A stretch of 64,000 nt of DNA from Thalassolituus sp. UBA1087 (lineage in GTDB: Bacteria > Pseudomonadota > Gammaproteobacteria > Pseudomonadales > Oceanobacteraceae): NCBI GenBank assembly GCA_002314145.1, contig DCCG01000044.1, positions 7,489-71,488 on the forward strand. Direction: 5' to 3'. The notes beneath the pieces are model-generated. The model was given only the letters and a program-made list of their open reading frames with translations, had not been told where the DNA came from and did no database searches. Below, one piece after another: positions 26,674-35,391 of the stretch; position 1 is the stretch's first letter; each line of letters opens with the position of its first letter. Position numbers and translations under genes: made by a program.

Positions 26674-28482
26674 ATGGATAGCCAAGTGACGCCCATCAAG
26701 TTGCAGATACCGGCAACACCCTTATCGCAGCCCACATTCTGTCAAAGCAATGTGGAAGGTATTACGCAATGGGCCAAATCATTGCCGATGGCCAACACCG
26801 GCGAATCGGCACGCCAGCTGTATCTGGCCATACGAGAGCTGAATCAGTGGAAGACTGACCCGCTGCTGAGATTCAAAATGCTCGAAGTGGTACGCCCGTA
26901 CATATACTCTATCTGCACTCTGCTGAATAAGCATTTCCTTAAATCGTCGATTTCGCTGAACGACAAGCAGCTGAAAATTGCCAACCTCAGCCAGGCCCTG
27001 CAGGGGCATCTGGCCACCGGCTATAAGATGGTGGTTGCGCACAGCATCAGCCGTCTGGGCGCCGGCGACAAGCCTTCCAAAGTCGTGACGCTGGCTATTC
27101 ACCGGGCGATCTCAGATTCGAACCAGACCATACTGAGAGCCTTTCAGCTGTACTGTAATGCCCCGGAACATGCCTGGCTGGAAGTGAATCAACTCTATCT
27201 TCTGGCCGAAACGCACTCCCTGCTGGATTTTGAAGTCAGTGACCGTCAGACACGCTTTATGTCTACCTCCACTATCCGTGATGTGTATATGCGTGCGCAC
27301 CTGTTAGGGACCGCAAAGCCCAACAACCTGCGCCAGCAGGATCTGGCTGAACTCTATGATGCCAGCGAGCTATGGGCCGCCTTCACCGAACTGACACCCG
27401 CGGACGTGGAATCCTCGCTGTTCATTATTAATCTGCACCGTGATCGTCCCGGGCAATATCGTCAGCACCTGCGGGATGCACAGAAGCCGCTGTTCCGTGG
27501 TCTGGATACCTCACGGCTGGTGCAGGCCCTGAAGCAATGGGCAGCCAACCCCAATGGCCAGCACACCATTACGGTACCCGGAAAAATGAACGACAACCTG
27601 TTGTCGCATGCCATTCAGGCCTGGGGCATTCACTGGCAACGTTCATTCCGCCGCTCATCTTCCGAAGGAACGCTGAAACTCTGCATCGGACTGTCGGCCA
27701 CCCATTATTACAGTGCGGGCATGAAAGAATTTGAAATGGTGATGGCGGGCATCAAACCCAAAACCATAGACGGTGAAGAAAAAACCAGCGCCATTGATAC
27801 CGGCGGTGACAGTGATGTCTGGGCCAACGCATTCGATGCCGGCGGCGCAAGAATCGCAGAAAACGATCACCTTAATATTGATGCCATCGAATTTATCAAC
27901 AAACACAAAGCGGATAAAAACGATGGCCAGCCCACTGAAGCCAAATACCCGACCCATGCCGTGAACCTGATCAACACCAGCCCCGGCGGCTACTGTGTGC
28001 ACTGGTCCGGAGACCTGCCATCCAGTATTCAGGCCGGCGAGCTGCTGGGTATTCAGGAAAATGGCGTTCGCCACTGGTCCATTGGTGTTATCCGCTGGAT
28101 CCGTCATATGCGCGACAAAGGTACACAACTGGGCATTGAGTTGCTGGCACCACGGGCCGAAGTCGGCGCCGCACGCCTGCTGCAGAAAACCGGCAGTAAC
28201 GGTCCTTTTATGCGTGCCTTATTGTTGCCGGCCATTAAAGCCATCGCCCAACCAGCCACACTGCTGCTGCCACGTATTCCATTCCGTACAGGGAATAAAG
28301 TGGAGCTCAACTATCCGGACTTACAGGGCCGGCAACAACTGACCAAGCGCCTGGCGTCGACCAGCAGCTTCAGTCAGTTTCAGTTCCGTGCCGCCGGGGG
28401 CGCAGCTCAGGCCAACAACAGTACCCGCCAGGCAACCAGTATTGCTGATGACGAATTTGACTCTATCTGGAACAAACTCTGA
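26674..28482 (+). CDS. PilZ-like domain protein encoded next to FimX
   Basis: Function unknown. The 602 residues comprise a long, mostly helical N-terminal part with no motif I recognise and a C-terminal PilZ-like segment (about 420-560). That segment holds N434-T-S-P-G-G, which fits the (D/N)xSxxG half of the PilZ motif. The arginine half (RxxxR) is not visible upstream, where the sequence reads DKNDGQPTEAKYPTHAV, so c-di-GMP binding is doubtful. A gene in this position, just before fimX, also occurs in pseudomonads. Start ATG at 26674 has AGGA five bases upstream. It may act with FimX in type IV pilus control, which is inference from neighbourhood. Confidence 0.7.
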   Translation: MDSQVTPIKLQIPATPLSQPTFCQSNVEGITQWAKSLPMANTGESARQLYLAIRELNQWKTDPLLRFKMLEVVRPYIYSICTLLNKHFLKSSISLNDKQLKIANLSQALQGHLATGYKMVVAHSISRLGAGDKPSKVVTLAIHRAISDSNQTILRAFQLYCNAPEHAWLEVNQLYLLAETHSLLDFEVSDRQTRFMSTSTIRDVYMRAHLLGTAKPNNLRQQDLAELYDASELWAAFTELTPADVESSLFIINLHRDRPGQYRQHLRDAQKPLFRGLDTSRLVQALKQWAANPNGQHTITVPGKMNDNLLSHAIQAWGIHWQRSFRRSSSEGTLKLCIGLSATHYYSAGMKEFEMVMAGIKPKTIDGEEKTSAIDTGGDSDVWANAFDAGGARIAENDHLNIDAIEFINKHKADKNDGQPTEAKYPTHAVNLINTSPGGYCVHWSGDLPSSIQAGELLGIQENGVRHWSIGVIRWIRHMRDKGTQLGIELLAPRAEVGAARLLQKTGSNGPFMRALLLPAIKAIAQPATLLLPRIPFRTGNKVELNYPDLQGRQQLTKRLASTSSFSQFQFRAAGGAAQANNSTRQATSIADDEFDSIWNKL

Positions 28483-28586
28483 AACAGTGTGCTATATGCG
28501 GAACAGGGCATTGACAATTTAGCGTCAAACCCGGCGATTCCGTCGCATTTGTCAGCCTCAGTCATTTTTTTTCAGATTTCAGGCTC

Positions 28587-28592
28587 TATAAT
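28587..28592 (+). promoter_or_regulatory. Candidate -10 box of fimX
   Basis: Perfect TATAAT 30 bases upstream of the fimX ATG. No good -35 is seen at 16-18 bases, so it may need an activator. A TTGAC-(8)-GTCAA inverted repeat lies upstream at 28511-28528. Confidence 0.4.
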
Positions 28593-28621
28593 CTCATTTT
28601 TATTAATTGCCTGAGGTGTGC

Positions 28622-30712
28622 ATGTCTTCCAGTAGGGATACCCTGCATCTGTTATTACTGACCGAAACCGAAAACGATGCAGAGAGCCTGGTCAGTCTGA
28701 TGCGGAATTCCGGCAGCGCGACCCGCGCACATCAGGTTACCTCCCTGGCAGACCTCAACGAACAGCTGCAGGACAAAACCTGGGACCTGATGATTACCCA
28801 GCCCAATGTGGGCGAAATCCCCTACGAAGAGCTGCTGAAACTCATCAAACGGCTGAACAAAGATCTGCCTCTTATCCTGCTCACTGAAGAACTCGATACC
28901 ATGGTGATGGAGAGCGCCATCAAGCGTGGCGCCGCCGCCGTGGTACCGGAGGATGAAAGCAACCTGTTGCTACTGGTGATTCAGCGGGAATTGCGTCACC
29001 TGCAGACCCGCCGTGAATTACGTACGCTGGAAGTGCACGTCCGTGACGCCGAAAAACGTTGTCAGAATCTGCTTGAGAGCTCCAAAGATGCCGTGGCCTA
29101 TATCCACGACGGCATGCACGTTTATGCTAACCAGGCTTACCTGGATCTGTTTGGCTATGCCTCCACCGATGAGCTGGAAGGTATGCCGATCATGGATATG
29201 ATCGATGCCTCTGCGCAGCAGGCTTTTAAAGCCTTCCTGAAATCCTACATCGCCGAAGGGCAAAGTCAGCAGCTGCGTACAACCGGTGTAAATGGTGACG
29301 GGAAGTCTTTCTCCATGAGCATGAATTTCTCCGAAGCCACCTACGCTGACGAACGCTGCACTCAGGTTACCATTGGTTCTGACGCCGATAACGCAGAACT
29401 GGAAGCCAAGCTGAAAGAAATCAGCAGCCGCGACCTGATGACCGGGCTGTACAACAAACCTTACTTCCGCGCTGCGCTGGAAAGTGCCGTCGATAAAGCA
29501 GTTCTGAAAGGTGCCCGTGGCGCCATTCTGTACGTTAATATTGATAACTTCGGTAAGCTGAAAAGCGATATTGGCATCAGCCACGCGGACACCGTGATCA
29601 GTGAAGTCGGCACGCTGCTGAAATCACAGACCACGGATAAAGATATTCTTGCCCGCGTGGGGGAAGATATTTTTGCCTGCCTGCGTATGGGCGTGGATGC
29701 GGAATCCGCGCTGCAGTTTGCCGAACAGATACGCGATAAAGTCGAACACCTGTTGATTGATATCGGCAACCGTACAGTCACCAGCACAGTATCTGTTGGC
29801 GTAGCGCTGATTACAGAAAACAGCTCCCGTCCGGACGAAATCCTGCAGCAGTCTCATCATGCCTCTGATGATGTGCGCAAACAGGAAGGTCACGAACGTG
29901 GCAACGGCGTGGCTCTGTATCAGCCGAAAGAAACTGAAGACCATAAAGCCGGCGCTGAAAGTCTGGAATCGCTGCTGAAAGAAGCGATCAAGGGCAACAG
30001 TTTCCGCCTGCTGTTCCAGCCAATGATCAGCCTGAAAGGCGAAGACACCGAGCATTACGAAACTCTGCTGCGCCTGAATATGCCGGATGGCGAAGAGATG
30101 TCGGCCGGCGACTTTATGAACAGTGTGGATATCAGTGACGACCTGAAACGCAAAATCGACCGTTGGGTTGTGCTGCATACCACCAAGTTACTGGGTGAAC
30201 ACAGAGCCAAAGGTCATAACACCCGGGTGTTTATTAACCTCAGTGGCGCCTCTCTGATTGACGAAGCCCTGCCGGCCTGGATTGCGGTTGCCATTAATGC
30301 CGCCCGGTTACCGAAAGGCTCTGTGGTACTGCAGTTCAATGAAGAAGACGCGTCACAGATGCTGAAACAGGCACAGATATTCAGCAGTGCGCTGCGCGAT
30401 AAAGCCATTCCGGCCGCGCTCAGCCGTTTTGGCTGTGCTCTCAACCCGATGCAGACGCTGCAACACCTGGCGGTTGATTACGTAAAATTCGACGGTTCCT
30501 TCACCAAAGAGCTGGGCTCGGGACAAAATGCTCTGAAAGAATTACTGAAAGAGCTGCACGAGGAAGAGAAGAAGACCATTATCCCGCTGGTCGAAAGCGC
30601 CACCTCCGTGGCTTCTCTCTGGCAACTGGGCGTGGACTTTATCCAGGGCTACTATGTGCAGCCGCCGCAGGCCGCCATGGCATTCAACTTCAGTGATGAC
30701 GATGAAGTGTAA
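28622..30712 (+). CDS. fimX: FimX-like c-di-GMP receptor (REC-PAS-GGDEF-EAL)
   Basis: Polar regulator of type IV pilus assembly in relatives. Domains: a receiver-like domain (about 5-120), PAS (about 135-255), GGDEF (about 270-430) and EAL (about 445-690). The GGDEF motif is degenerate (G347-E-D-I-F351) and the EAL signature reads E480-T-L in YETLLRL, so both activities are probably lost. FimX is known to bind c-di-GMP through its EAL domain without degrading it. ATG at 28622 follows GAGGTG; a TTG five codons earlier is less likely. 696 residues. A serB neighbour downstream matches the pseudomonad order. Confidence 0.9.
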   Translation: MSSSRDTLHLLLLTETENDAESLVSLMRNSGSATRAHQVTSLADLNEQLQDKTWDLMITQPNVGEIPYEELLKLIKRLNKDLPLILLTEELDTMVMESAIKRGAAAVVPEDESNLLLLVIQRELRHLQTRRELRTLEVHVRDAEKRCQNLLESSKDAVAYIHDGMHVYANQAYLDLFGYASTDELEGMPIMDMIDASAQQAFKAFLKSYIAEGQSQQLRTTGVNGDGKSFSMSMNFSEATYADERCTQVTIGSDADNAELEAKLKEISSRDLMTGLYNKPYFRAALESAVDKAVLKGARGAILYVNIDNFGKLKSDIGISHADTVISEVGTLLKSQTTDKDILARVGEDIFACLRMGVDAESALQFAEQIRDKVEHLLIDIGNRTVTSTVSVGVALITENSSRPDEILQQSHHASDDVRKQEGHERGNGVALYQPKETEDHKAGAESLESLLKEAIKGNSFRLLFQPMISLKGEDTEHYETLLRLNMPDGEEMSAGDFMNSVDISDDLKRKIDRWVVLHTTKLLGEHRAKGHNTRVFINLSGASLIDEALPAWIAVAINAARLPKGSVVLQFNEEDASQMLKQAQIFSSALRDKAIPAALSRFGCALNPMQTLQHLAVDYVKFDGSFTKELGSGQNALKELLKELHEEEKKTIIPLVESATSVASLWQLGVDFIQGYYVQPPQAAMAFNFSDDDEV

Positions 30713-30738
30713 GGTCCACAGACATTATCTGATGACCT

Positions 30739-30766
30739 GAAAAAGCCCGCATTCGCGGGCTTTTTA
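30739..30766. terminator. Bidirectional terminator between fimX and serB
   Basis: AAAAAGCCCGC-ATTC-GCGGGCTTTTT: an 8-base-plus stem flanked by A and T runs, placed between the convergent ends of fimX and serB. Confidence 0.9.
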
Positions 30767-30796
30767 GTCTGCTGGCAGCTGGCTGATAAGCGGACT

Positions 30797-32014
30797 CTAT
30801 TCGGCGATATCGCGGTCACTGTATCCCAGCAGATAAAGGATACCGTCCAGACCAAGGGTGGAAATCGCATTCTTGGCGTTTTCCCGCACCAGAGGTTTGG
30901 CGCGGAACGCAATGCCCAGACCAGCGATACTCAGCATCGGCAGATCGTTGGCGCCGTCTCCCACCGCAATGGTCTGCTCCAGCCGGATCTCTTCTTTCTC
31001 CGCCAGCTGGCGCAGTAATTCCGCTTTACGCTGGCCATCCACTACCTGACCGGTCACGCGGCCGGTGACCACGCCGTCTTCCATTTCCAGCTCGTTGGCA
31101 AACACGTAATCAATCCCCAGCTTGTGCTGCAGATAACGGCCAAAATAATTAAAACCGCCCGATAGGATTGCGGTTTTGTACCCCAGAGCACGCAGATTAC
31201 GGATCAGACGCTCGGCGCCTTCCGTCACAGGCAGCCGTTCTGCAATCCCCTGCAGTACATCGCCTTTCAGTCCTTTAAGCAACGCAACGCGCTGTTCAAA
31301 ACTCTGTATAAAATCCAGCTCGCCCTGCATGGCGCGTTCGGTGATTTCTGCCACCTGGTCACCGACGCCGGCCGCCGCGGCCAGCTCATCAATCACTTCT
31401 GCTTCGATCAGGGTTGAATCCATATCAAAGCACACCAGACGGCGGGTACGGCGGTAGACGTTGTCTTCCTGAAAGGCGATGTCCACCCCCAGTTCATTGG
31501 CCACTTCAAGGAAGCGGGCCCGCAGTTCAGTCTGATCCGCCTCGCCACGGACCGAAAACTCAACACAGGCGCGGGTGTTCGGGCGGGTATTACTATCGGC
31601 CAGAGACACCCGGCCGGAGAGCCGGTTGATCTGATCGATATTGAGACCATGCCCGGCCACAATAGCCGTGATGCGGGAGATCGCTTCCGCTTCAATCTGC
31701 CGCGACAACAGGGTAATAATGTGGCGGGGTTTCCCCTGCCCCTGTACCCATTGCTCATAACTTTCCGGCGTCACCGGTGTGAAACGTATCGACAGCCCCA
31801 TTTCATGTGCCTTAAATAAGACATCTTTTAACACCGGGGCAGATTCCGCGCGGGAAGGAATGGCAGCCAGAATGCCGAGCGACAGAGTGTCGTGAATCTC
31901 GGCCTGGCCAATATCGAGGATGGTCACATCGTACTGCGCCAGGATGGCGCTGATACGTGAGGTTAACCCGGGCTTATCGGCCCCAGTCACGCGGATTAGA
32001 ACCAGTTCAGTCAC
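30797..32014 (-). CDS. serB: Phosphoserine phosphatase SerB
   Basis: Last step of serine synthesis. Two ACT-like regulatory domains (about 1-180, starting VLIRVTGADKPGLTSRISAIL) precede the HAD phosphatase. The catalytic motif is FD197-M-D199-STLI, where Asp197 is phosphorylated. Motif II lies in TAILSGGFNYFG and the metal site in AVGDGANDLPML. The start is GTG with AGGA eight bases before. At 405 residues it is the long ACT-containing form. A 56-residue ORF lies just upstream in the same direction. Confidence 0.96.
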   Translation of the reverse strand: MTELVLIRVTGADKPGLTSRISAILAQYDVTILDIGQAEIHDTLSLGILAAIPSRAESAPVLKDVLFKAHEMGLSIRFTPVTPESYEQWVQGQGKPRHIITLLSRQIEAEAISRITAIVAGHGLNIDQINRLSGRVSLADSNTRPNTRACVEFSVRGEADQTELRARFLEVANELGVDIAFQEDNVYRRTRRLVCFDMDSTLIEAEVIDELAAAAGVGDQVAEITERAMQGELDFIQSFEQRVALLKGLKGDVLQGIAERLPVTEGAERLIRNLRALGYKTAILSGGFNYFGRYLQHKLGIDYVFANELEMEDGVVTGRVTGQVVDGQRKAELLRQLAEKEEIRLEQTIAVGDGANDLPMLSIAGLGIAFRAKPLVRENAKNAISTLGLDGILYLLGYSDRDIAE

Positions 32015-32049
32015 GGATAGTTTCCTGCTTACAGATCCTGTTTGGCAAA

Positions 32050-32220
32050 TCAGAGTTTTTCAGCGTCTGCTTTAGCCGCTGAAACCACTGCACGCAGTTC
32101 TTCAATCAGGTCTACGGTTTCGTGTACAGATAAGGCACGGACACGGTCCAAACTCATCAGATACAGGCCTTTTTCCAGTTGTTGCAGCTTATCCTGCAGA
32201 GACTGTTTCACGTCGCTCAT
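32050..32220 (-). CDS. 56-residue helical protein upstream of serB
   Basis: Not recognised. It begins MSDVKQSLQDKLQQLEKGLY and ends SAAKADAEKL. The composition (Leu/Glu/Lys/Ala, no Pro or Gly beyond one Gly) suggests two amphipathic helices and possibly a coiled coil. ATG is preceded by GGGGA at a spacing of eight. The stop lies 35 bases before the serB GTG, so the two are probably co-transcribed. It is intact and codon-like in composition, but too short for usual ORF cut-offs. A longer plus-strand frame covering it is only the upstream extension of the cyclase-like gene. Confidence 0.7.
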   Translation of the reverse strand: MSDVKQSLQDKLQQLEKGLYLMSLDRVRALSVHETVDLIEELRAVVSAAKADAEKL

Positions 32221-32374
32221 GGTGAAATCCCCATCAATTATTCAGATTATTCGGCGGCAAAGGCTGCGCCATATTCCAAACCTGCCGCCAGACCAGTATT
32301 CTTCTGGCGTTACTGCAGGCGGCGCATATAATACCATCAATACCGCGGAAATCTTCGATTGTTTGAGTAACAGC

Positions 32375-33724
32375 ATGCATACAGCCAGCCCGATTGGGCA
32401 AAAGTTGAATATAAGTCAAATTTGCGGCCTGCTGATGGGCATACTGGTACTGGTGTGTGGCCTGATCATCAGTGGTCTGGGTTACTCACAACTGAAAGAT
32501 CAGCAGGAAAACCAGCTGATGCAGAATGCCCGGCAACAGCTTCAGCATCTGGCTCTGACCATCGCCCCCAGCCTGCTGGCAGAAGACAGAATTTCCCTCA
32601 CCCTCACGCTGTCTGAATGGCAGACCGGGCCGCAACTGACCAATATTCAGATCCTCAATACCAGCCAGCAGGTCATTGCGGAACAGGGAACCCCGCTGCG
32701 CGAAGGCCCGGAAATCAGCCAGCCGGTGACCCAGGATAATATGGCGGCCGGGCTCATCCGTGCCGATATCGACCTGTCATCGGCAGGCCGCACCGCGCGC
32801 CATTATCTGGCCATGGGTCTGATTGCCAGTGGCCTGATGGCTCTGTTGGCCGCCCTGGTGGCCTACCAGCTGACCGAGCGTGTTACCGGTTACCTGCGCC
32901 AGCTGGAAGAAAGCCTTGGGCGCTGGGATGCCAACGATGATCCGCTGCAGCTTCCCCCGTCGCCGGCGGTCAGCGATCTGAAAAATATTCATCAGGCACT
33001 GAACCGTATTGCGGTGCGCGAAGAACATCAGAAAGCCATGGAACAGGCCCTTGGCCGTTTTGTGTCCGGCCACCCGTCTGCCCCCTCGTCACCACTGAGA
33101 TACCATGAATGTGCGTTACTCTTTATTGAAATTCAGGATCTCGAAGTTCTGCAGCAACGGCTTTCCGCTGAAGAACTGACATCCGTTCTCAATCATTACC
33201 ACCGTCTGCTGTCTCATGCTGCCAAACTCTATAATGGTAAAGTCGATCGCTATCACGGCTCCGGTATTGTCATGACCTTCGGCATCGCCAACCCGGTTAC
33301 CACAGGTCATGAAGCCCTGCACAGCCTTTATGCCGCGCAGTTATTCAGTGGTCTGGTCACGCATCTGCGGGAAACCGACAGTAACATGCTGCCGGTAGAA
33401 TTCCGTATGGCTGCACACTGGGGCAATGTATTACTGGCACCGGTCACACAGGACGACCGTACTGAATGCAACATGATAGGCGATACCGTGCACTGGGCTT
33501 CTCACCTTGCCGATAACGGTGAAGAGCTGCGCTTACTGGCCAGCCAGACACTGCTCGATCACTTACCCGGCAATGATGATATTCAGTGGCAGGAAGGCCC
33601 GCTGATTTCGGATCTGCACGGCGGGGAACAGGCGTGCTACTGGTTGCAGGAACTGCCGGAAAAAAATCATCAGCTTATTCAGCGACAGATCCGTCACATT
33701 ACAGCGATGACAGAACAGGTATAA
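32375..33724 (+). CDS. Membrane protein with degenerate class III nucleotide-cyclase domain
   Basis: 449 residues: TM1 (about 17-38), an extracytoplasmic segment of about 95 residues, TM2 (about 145-165), a HAMP-like linker (about 166-225), then a cyclase-homology domain (about 240-410). Catalytic positions are changed. The first metal Asp is Glu252 (LFIEIQDLEVL against FxDIxGFT). The second is Ser296 (YHGSGIVMTFG against GDAxMAxFG). The transition-state Asn and Arg are His373 and His377 (IGDTVHWASH). It is therefore probably a sensor or binding protein, not an enzyme. Start ATG 32375 is chosen because upstream frame overlaps the serB-side ORF and reads as shadow sequence. Confidence 0.75.
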   Translation: MHTASPIGQKLNISQICGLLMGILVLVCGLIISGLGYSQLKDQQENQLMQNARQQLQHLALTIAPSLLAEDRISLTLTLSEWQTGPQLTNIQILNTSQQVIAEQGTPLREGPEISQPVTQDNMAAGLIRADIDLSSAGRTARHYLAMGLIASGLMALLAALVAYQLTERVTGYLRQLEESLGRWDANDDPLQLPPSPAVSDLKNIHQALNRIAVREEHQKAMEQALGRFVSGHPSAPSSPLRYHECALLFIEIQDLEVLQQRLSAEELTSVLNHYHRLLSHAAKLYNGKVDRYHGSGIVMTFGIANPVTTGHEALHSLYAAQLFSGLVTHLRETDSNMLPVEFRMAAHWGNVLLAPVTQDDRTECNMIGDTVHWASHLADNGEELRLLASQTLLDHLPGNDDIQWQEGPLISDLHGGEQACYWLQELPEKNHQLIQRQIRHITAMTEQV

Positions 33725-33751
33725 CCCGGTCGGGCACCGCCACGATATTCA

Positions 33752-33757
33752 TATAAT
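33752..33757 (+). promoter_or_regulatory. Candidate -10 box of the porin operon
   Basis: Perfect TATAAT 65 bases upstream of the porin ATG; no convincing -35. Confidence 0.4.
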
Positions 33758-33789
33758 AGTCATTTGAACTTCTGCAGTCCTTAACTAAG

Positions 33790-33806
33790 GTTAATTTGAA
33801 ATTAAC
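33790..33806. promoter_or_regulatory. Perfect palindrome in the porin leader
   Basis: GTTAATTT-G-AAATTAAC is a perfect 17-base palindrome. It overlaps a second inverted repeat, TTAAC-TAAG-GTTAA (33781-33794). It lies between the candidate -10 and the ribosome-binding site (AGAGG), where a repressor could act. The regulator is unknown. Confidence 0.5.
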
Positions 33807-33822
33807 AGCAGAGGTTACCAAC

Positions 33823-34935
33823 ATGGTTCTTCGCAAATCCGGACTTGCTGCAGCACTGACCCTGGTAATCAGCCCGTCCGCTTTTTCCAGTGATCTTCAG
33901 ATCAATGGTTTTATGAACGTTACCGCAGGCGTACTTTCCAACGAAGATATTTCCGCCGACGGCTACGATGACGGCGTTTCTTTTGACAACGGCACTCTGG
34001 TGGGCCTGCAGATGACTCAGCAGGTTAATGATTCCACCTCCGCCACCATGCAACTGATTTCGCGCGGCTCCGACAGTTATGAAACGGAAGCCGCCTGGGC
34101 CTACATCACCTATACCGCCAGCGACAGCACCGACATCCGCATGGGGCGTCTGCGTACGCCTTTCTTTTATTATTCCGATTTTCTTGAAGTCGGGTACGCC
34201 TACAACTGGATCACCCCACCTTCCATTGTTTATCGTCTGGGCGCCCTGTCATCGCTCAGCGGCGTTGATCTTACTCAGCGCTTTACCATGGGCAGCGTGG
34301 ATGCCTCGGTGCAGCTTTATGGCGGACGTTTTTCATCCGATGTGGAATTACAGGGCGATGAATACGCCATCGAATTACGTCGCGCCATGGGGATAGTGCT
34401 GGCAATGTCGATGGGTGATTTTGGCGCCCGTGCCAGTTATCACCAGACCAATATCACCATGGATATTGATCCCGGCGGAACCCGCGCGCTGGACCAGCTG
34501 GCCGCCGGAGCCGCCCTCGCCGGCGTTGGTGATGAATTTATTCCCGATGAAGATAAATCGTCTTTCTACCAGGCATCAGTCAACTATGACAATGGCTCAA
34601 CATCGGTGATTGCCGAGTGGACCGCGCTGAAACACGACAGTGCCGTTCTCAATGATGACTCCGCCTATATGATCAGCGCTGCTCAGCGCATGGGTGATAT
34701 CACCGGCCATCTGACGTACGCTGCCACCTCCGATAATCTGAAAAGCGGAATGGTCGGAACCGTACAGGAGAACGCCGAACTGAAAGAGTCTGCCATTATT
34801 CTCGGCGCACGTTTTGACTATGATGCAGCCACTGCCTTCAAAATCGATATCCAGTACAACGATGAAGAAACCGTTGCCGGCGCCGATGGCGAAACTGGTG
34901 TGCTTTATACCCTTGGCATGAGCCTGGTCTTTTAA
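33823..34935 (+). CDS. Outer-membrane porin-like protein
   Basis: Predicted beta-barrel of 370 residues. Signal peptide MVLRKSGLAAALTLVISPSAFS is followed by alternating-hydrophobicity strands rich in Tyr, Gly and Asp. It ends in Phe (TLGMSLVF), the usual signal for BAM-dependent insertion. Strands such as STSATMQLISRG, EAAWAYITYTASD and DIRMGRLRTPFFYYSDF resemble general or phosphate-selective porins. The ATG at 33823 follows AGAGG; an upstream TTG is rejected because the signal peptide starts at the Met. It is followed 11 bases later by the binding-protein gene. Confidence 0.85.
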   Translation: MVLRKSGLAAALTLVISPSAFSSDLQINGFMNVTAGVLSNEDISADGYDDGVSFDNGTLVGLQMTQQVNDSTSATMQLISRGSDSYETEAAWAYITYTASDSTDIRMGRLRTPFFYYSDFLEVGYAYNWITPPSIVYRLGALSSLSGVDLTQRFTMGSVDASVQLYGGRFSSDVELQGDEYAIELRRAMGIVLAMSMGDFGARASYHQTNITMDIDPGGTRALDQLAAGAALAGVGDEFIPDEDKSSFYQASVNYDNGSTSVIAEWTALKHDSAVLNDDSAYMISAAQRMGDITGHLTYAATSDNLKSGMVGTVQENAELKESAIILGARFDYDAATAFKIDIQYNDEETVAGADGETGVLYTLGMSLVF

Positions 34936-34946
34936 GGAGATTTACG

Positions 34947-35375
34947 ATGAAAATATTTAAGTCAGTCTCCCGCCTTGCTTTGCTGACAAGCATCATATTC
35001 ACTGCAACGGCCTATGCCGAAGTGGCTGTGATCGTCAGTGCAGCCAATGGCAACAGCGCACTGGATGGCAATACCATTTCCCGCATCTTTCTTGGCAAAA
35101 CATCTAAGTTTCCGGATGGCAGCCAGGCCATACCGGTTGACCAGAATGAAGGCAGCGCCACACGCGATGCGTTTAATGATCAGGTCCTTGGTAAAAGTGC
35201 CAGTCAACTGAAAGCTTACTGGTCACGTCTGATTTTCACCGGAAAAGGCACTCCGCCCAAAGAGTCCGGCAATGATGCGGATATTAAAAACCTCGTCGCT
35301 CAGAATCCAAACCTGATTGGCTATGTGGATACTTCCGTGGTGGATGAGTCGGTGAAGGTAGTACACAAATTCTGA
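34947..35375 (+). CDS. Small PstS-like periplasmic binding protein
   Basis: 142 residues, about half of a normal PstS. Signal peptide (MKIFKSVSRLALLTSIIFTATAYA) is followed by one PBP-like lobe: NTISRIFLGKTSKFPDGSQAIPV, ATRDAFNDQVLG, YWSRLIFTGKGTPPKE and NLIGYVD. These are conserved in phosphate-type binding proteins. No ABC permease or ATPase follows, so it is not part of a standard transporter. With the porin upstream it may capture phosphate or another oxyanion; that is inference. A strong AAGGAGA ribosome-binding site precedes the ATG. Confidence 0.8.
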   Translation: MKIFKSVSRLALLTSIIFTATAYAEVAVIVSAANGNSALDGNTISRIFLGKTSKFPDGSQAIPVDQNEGSATRDAFNDQVLGKSASQLKAYWSRLIFTGKGTPPKESGNDADIKNLVAQNPNLIGYVDTSVVDESVKVVHKF

Positions 35376-35391
35376 ACAGGGTTGAGATCAT

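Noticed and set aside
32042..32374. N-terminal extension of the cyclase-like gene by 111 residues
   Set aside because: The extension is antisense to the 56-residue serB-side ORF, is Ser/Arg-rich and lacks a membrane or signal segment; the ATG at 32375 directly precedes the first membrane helix.
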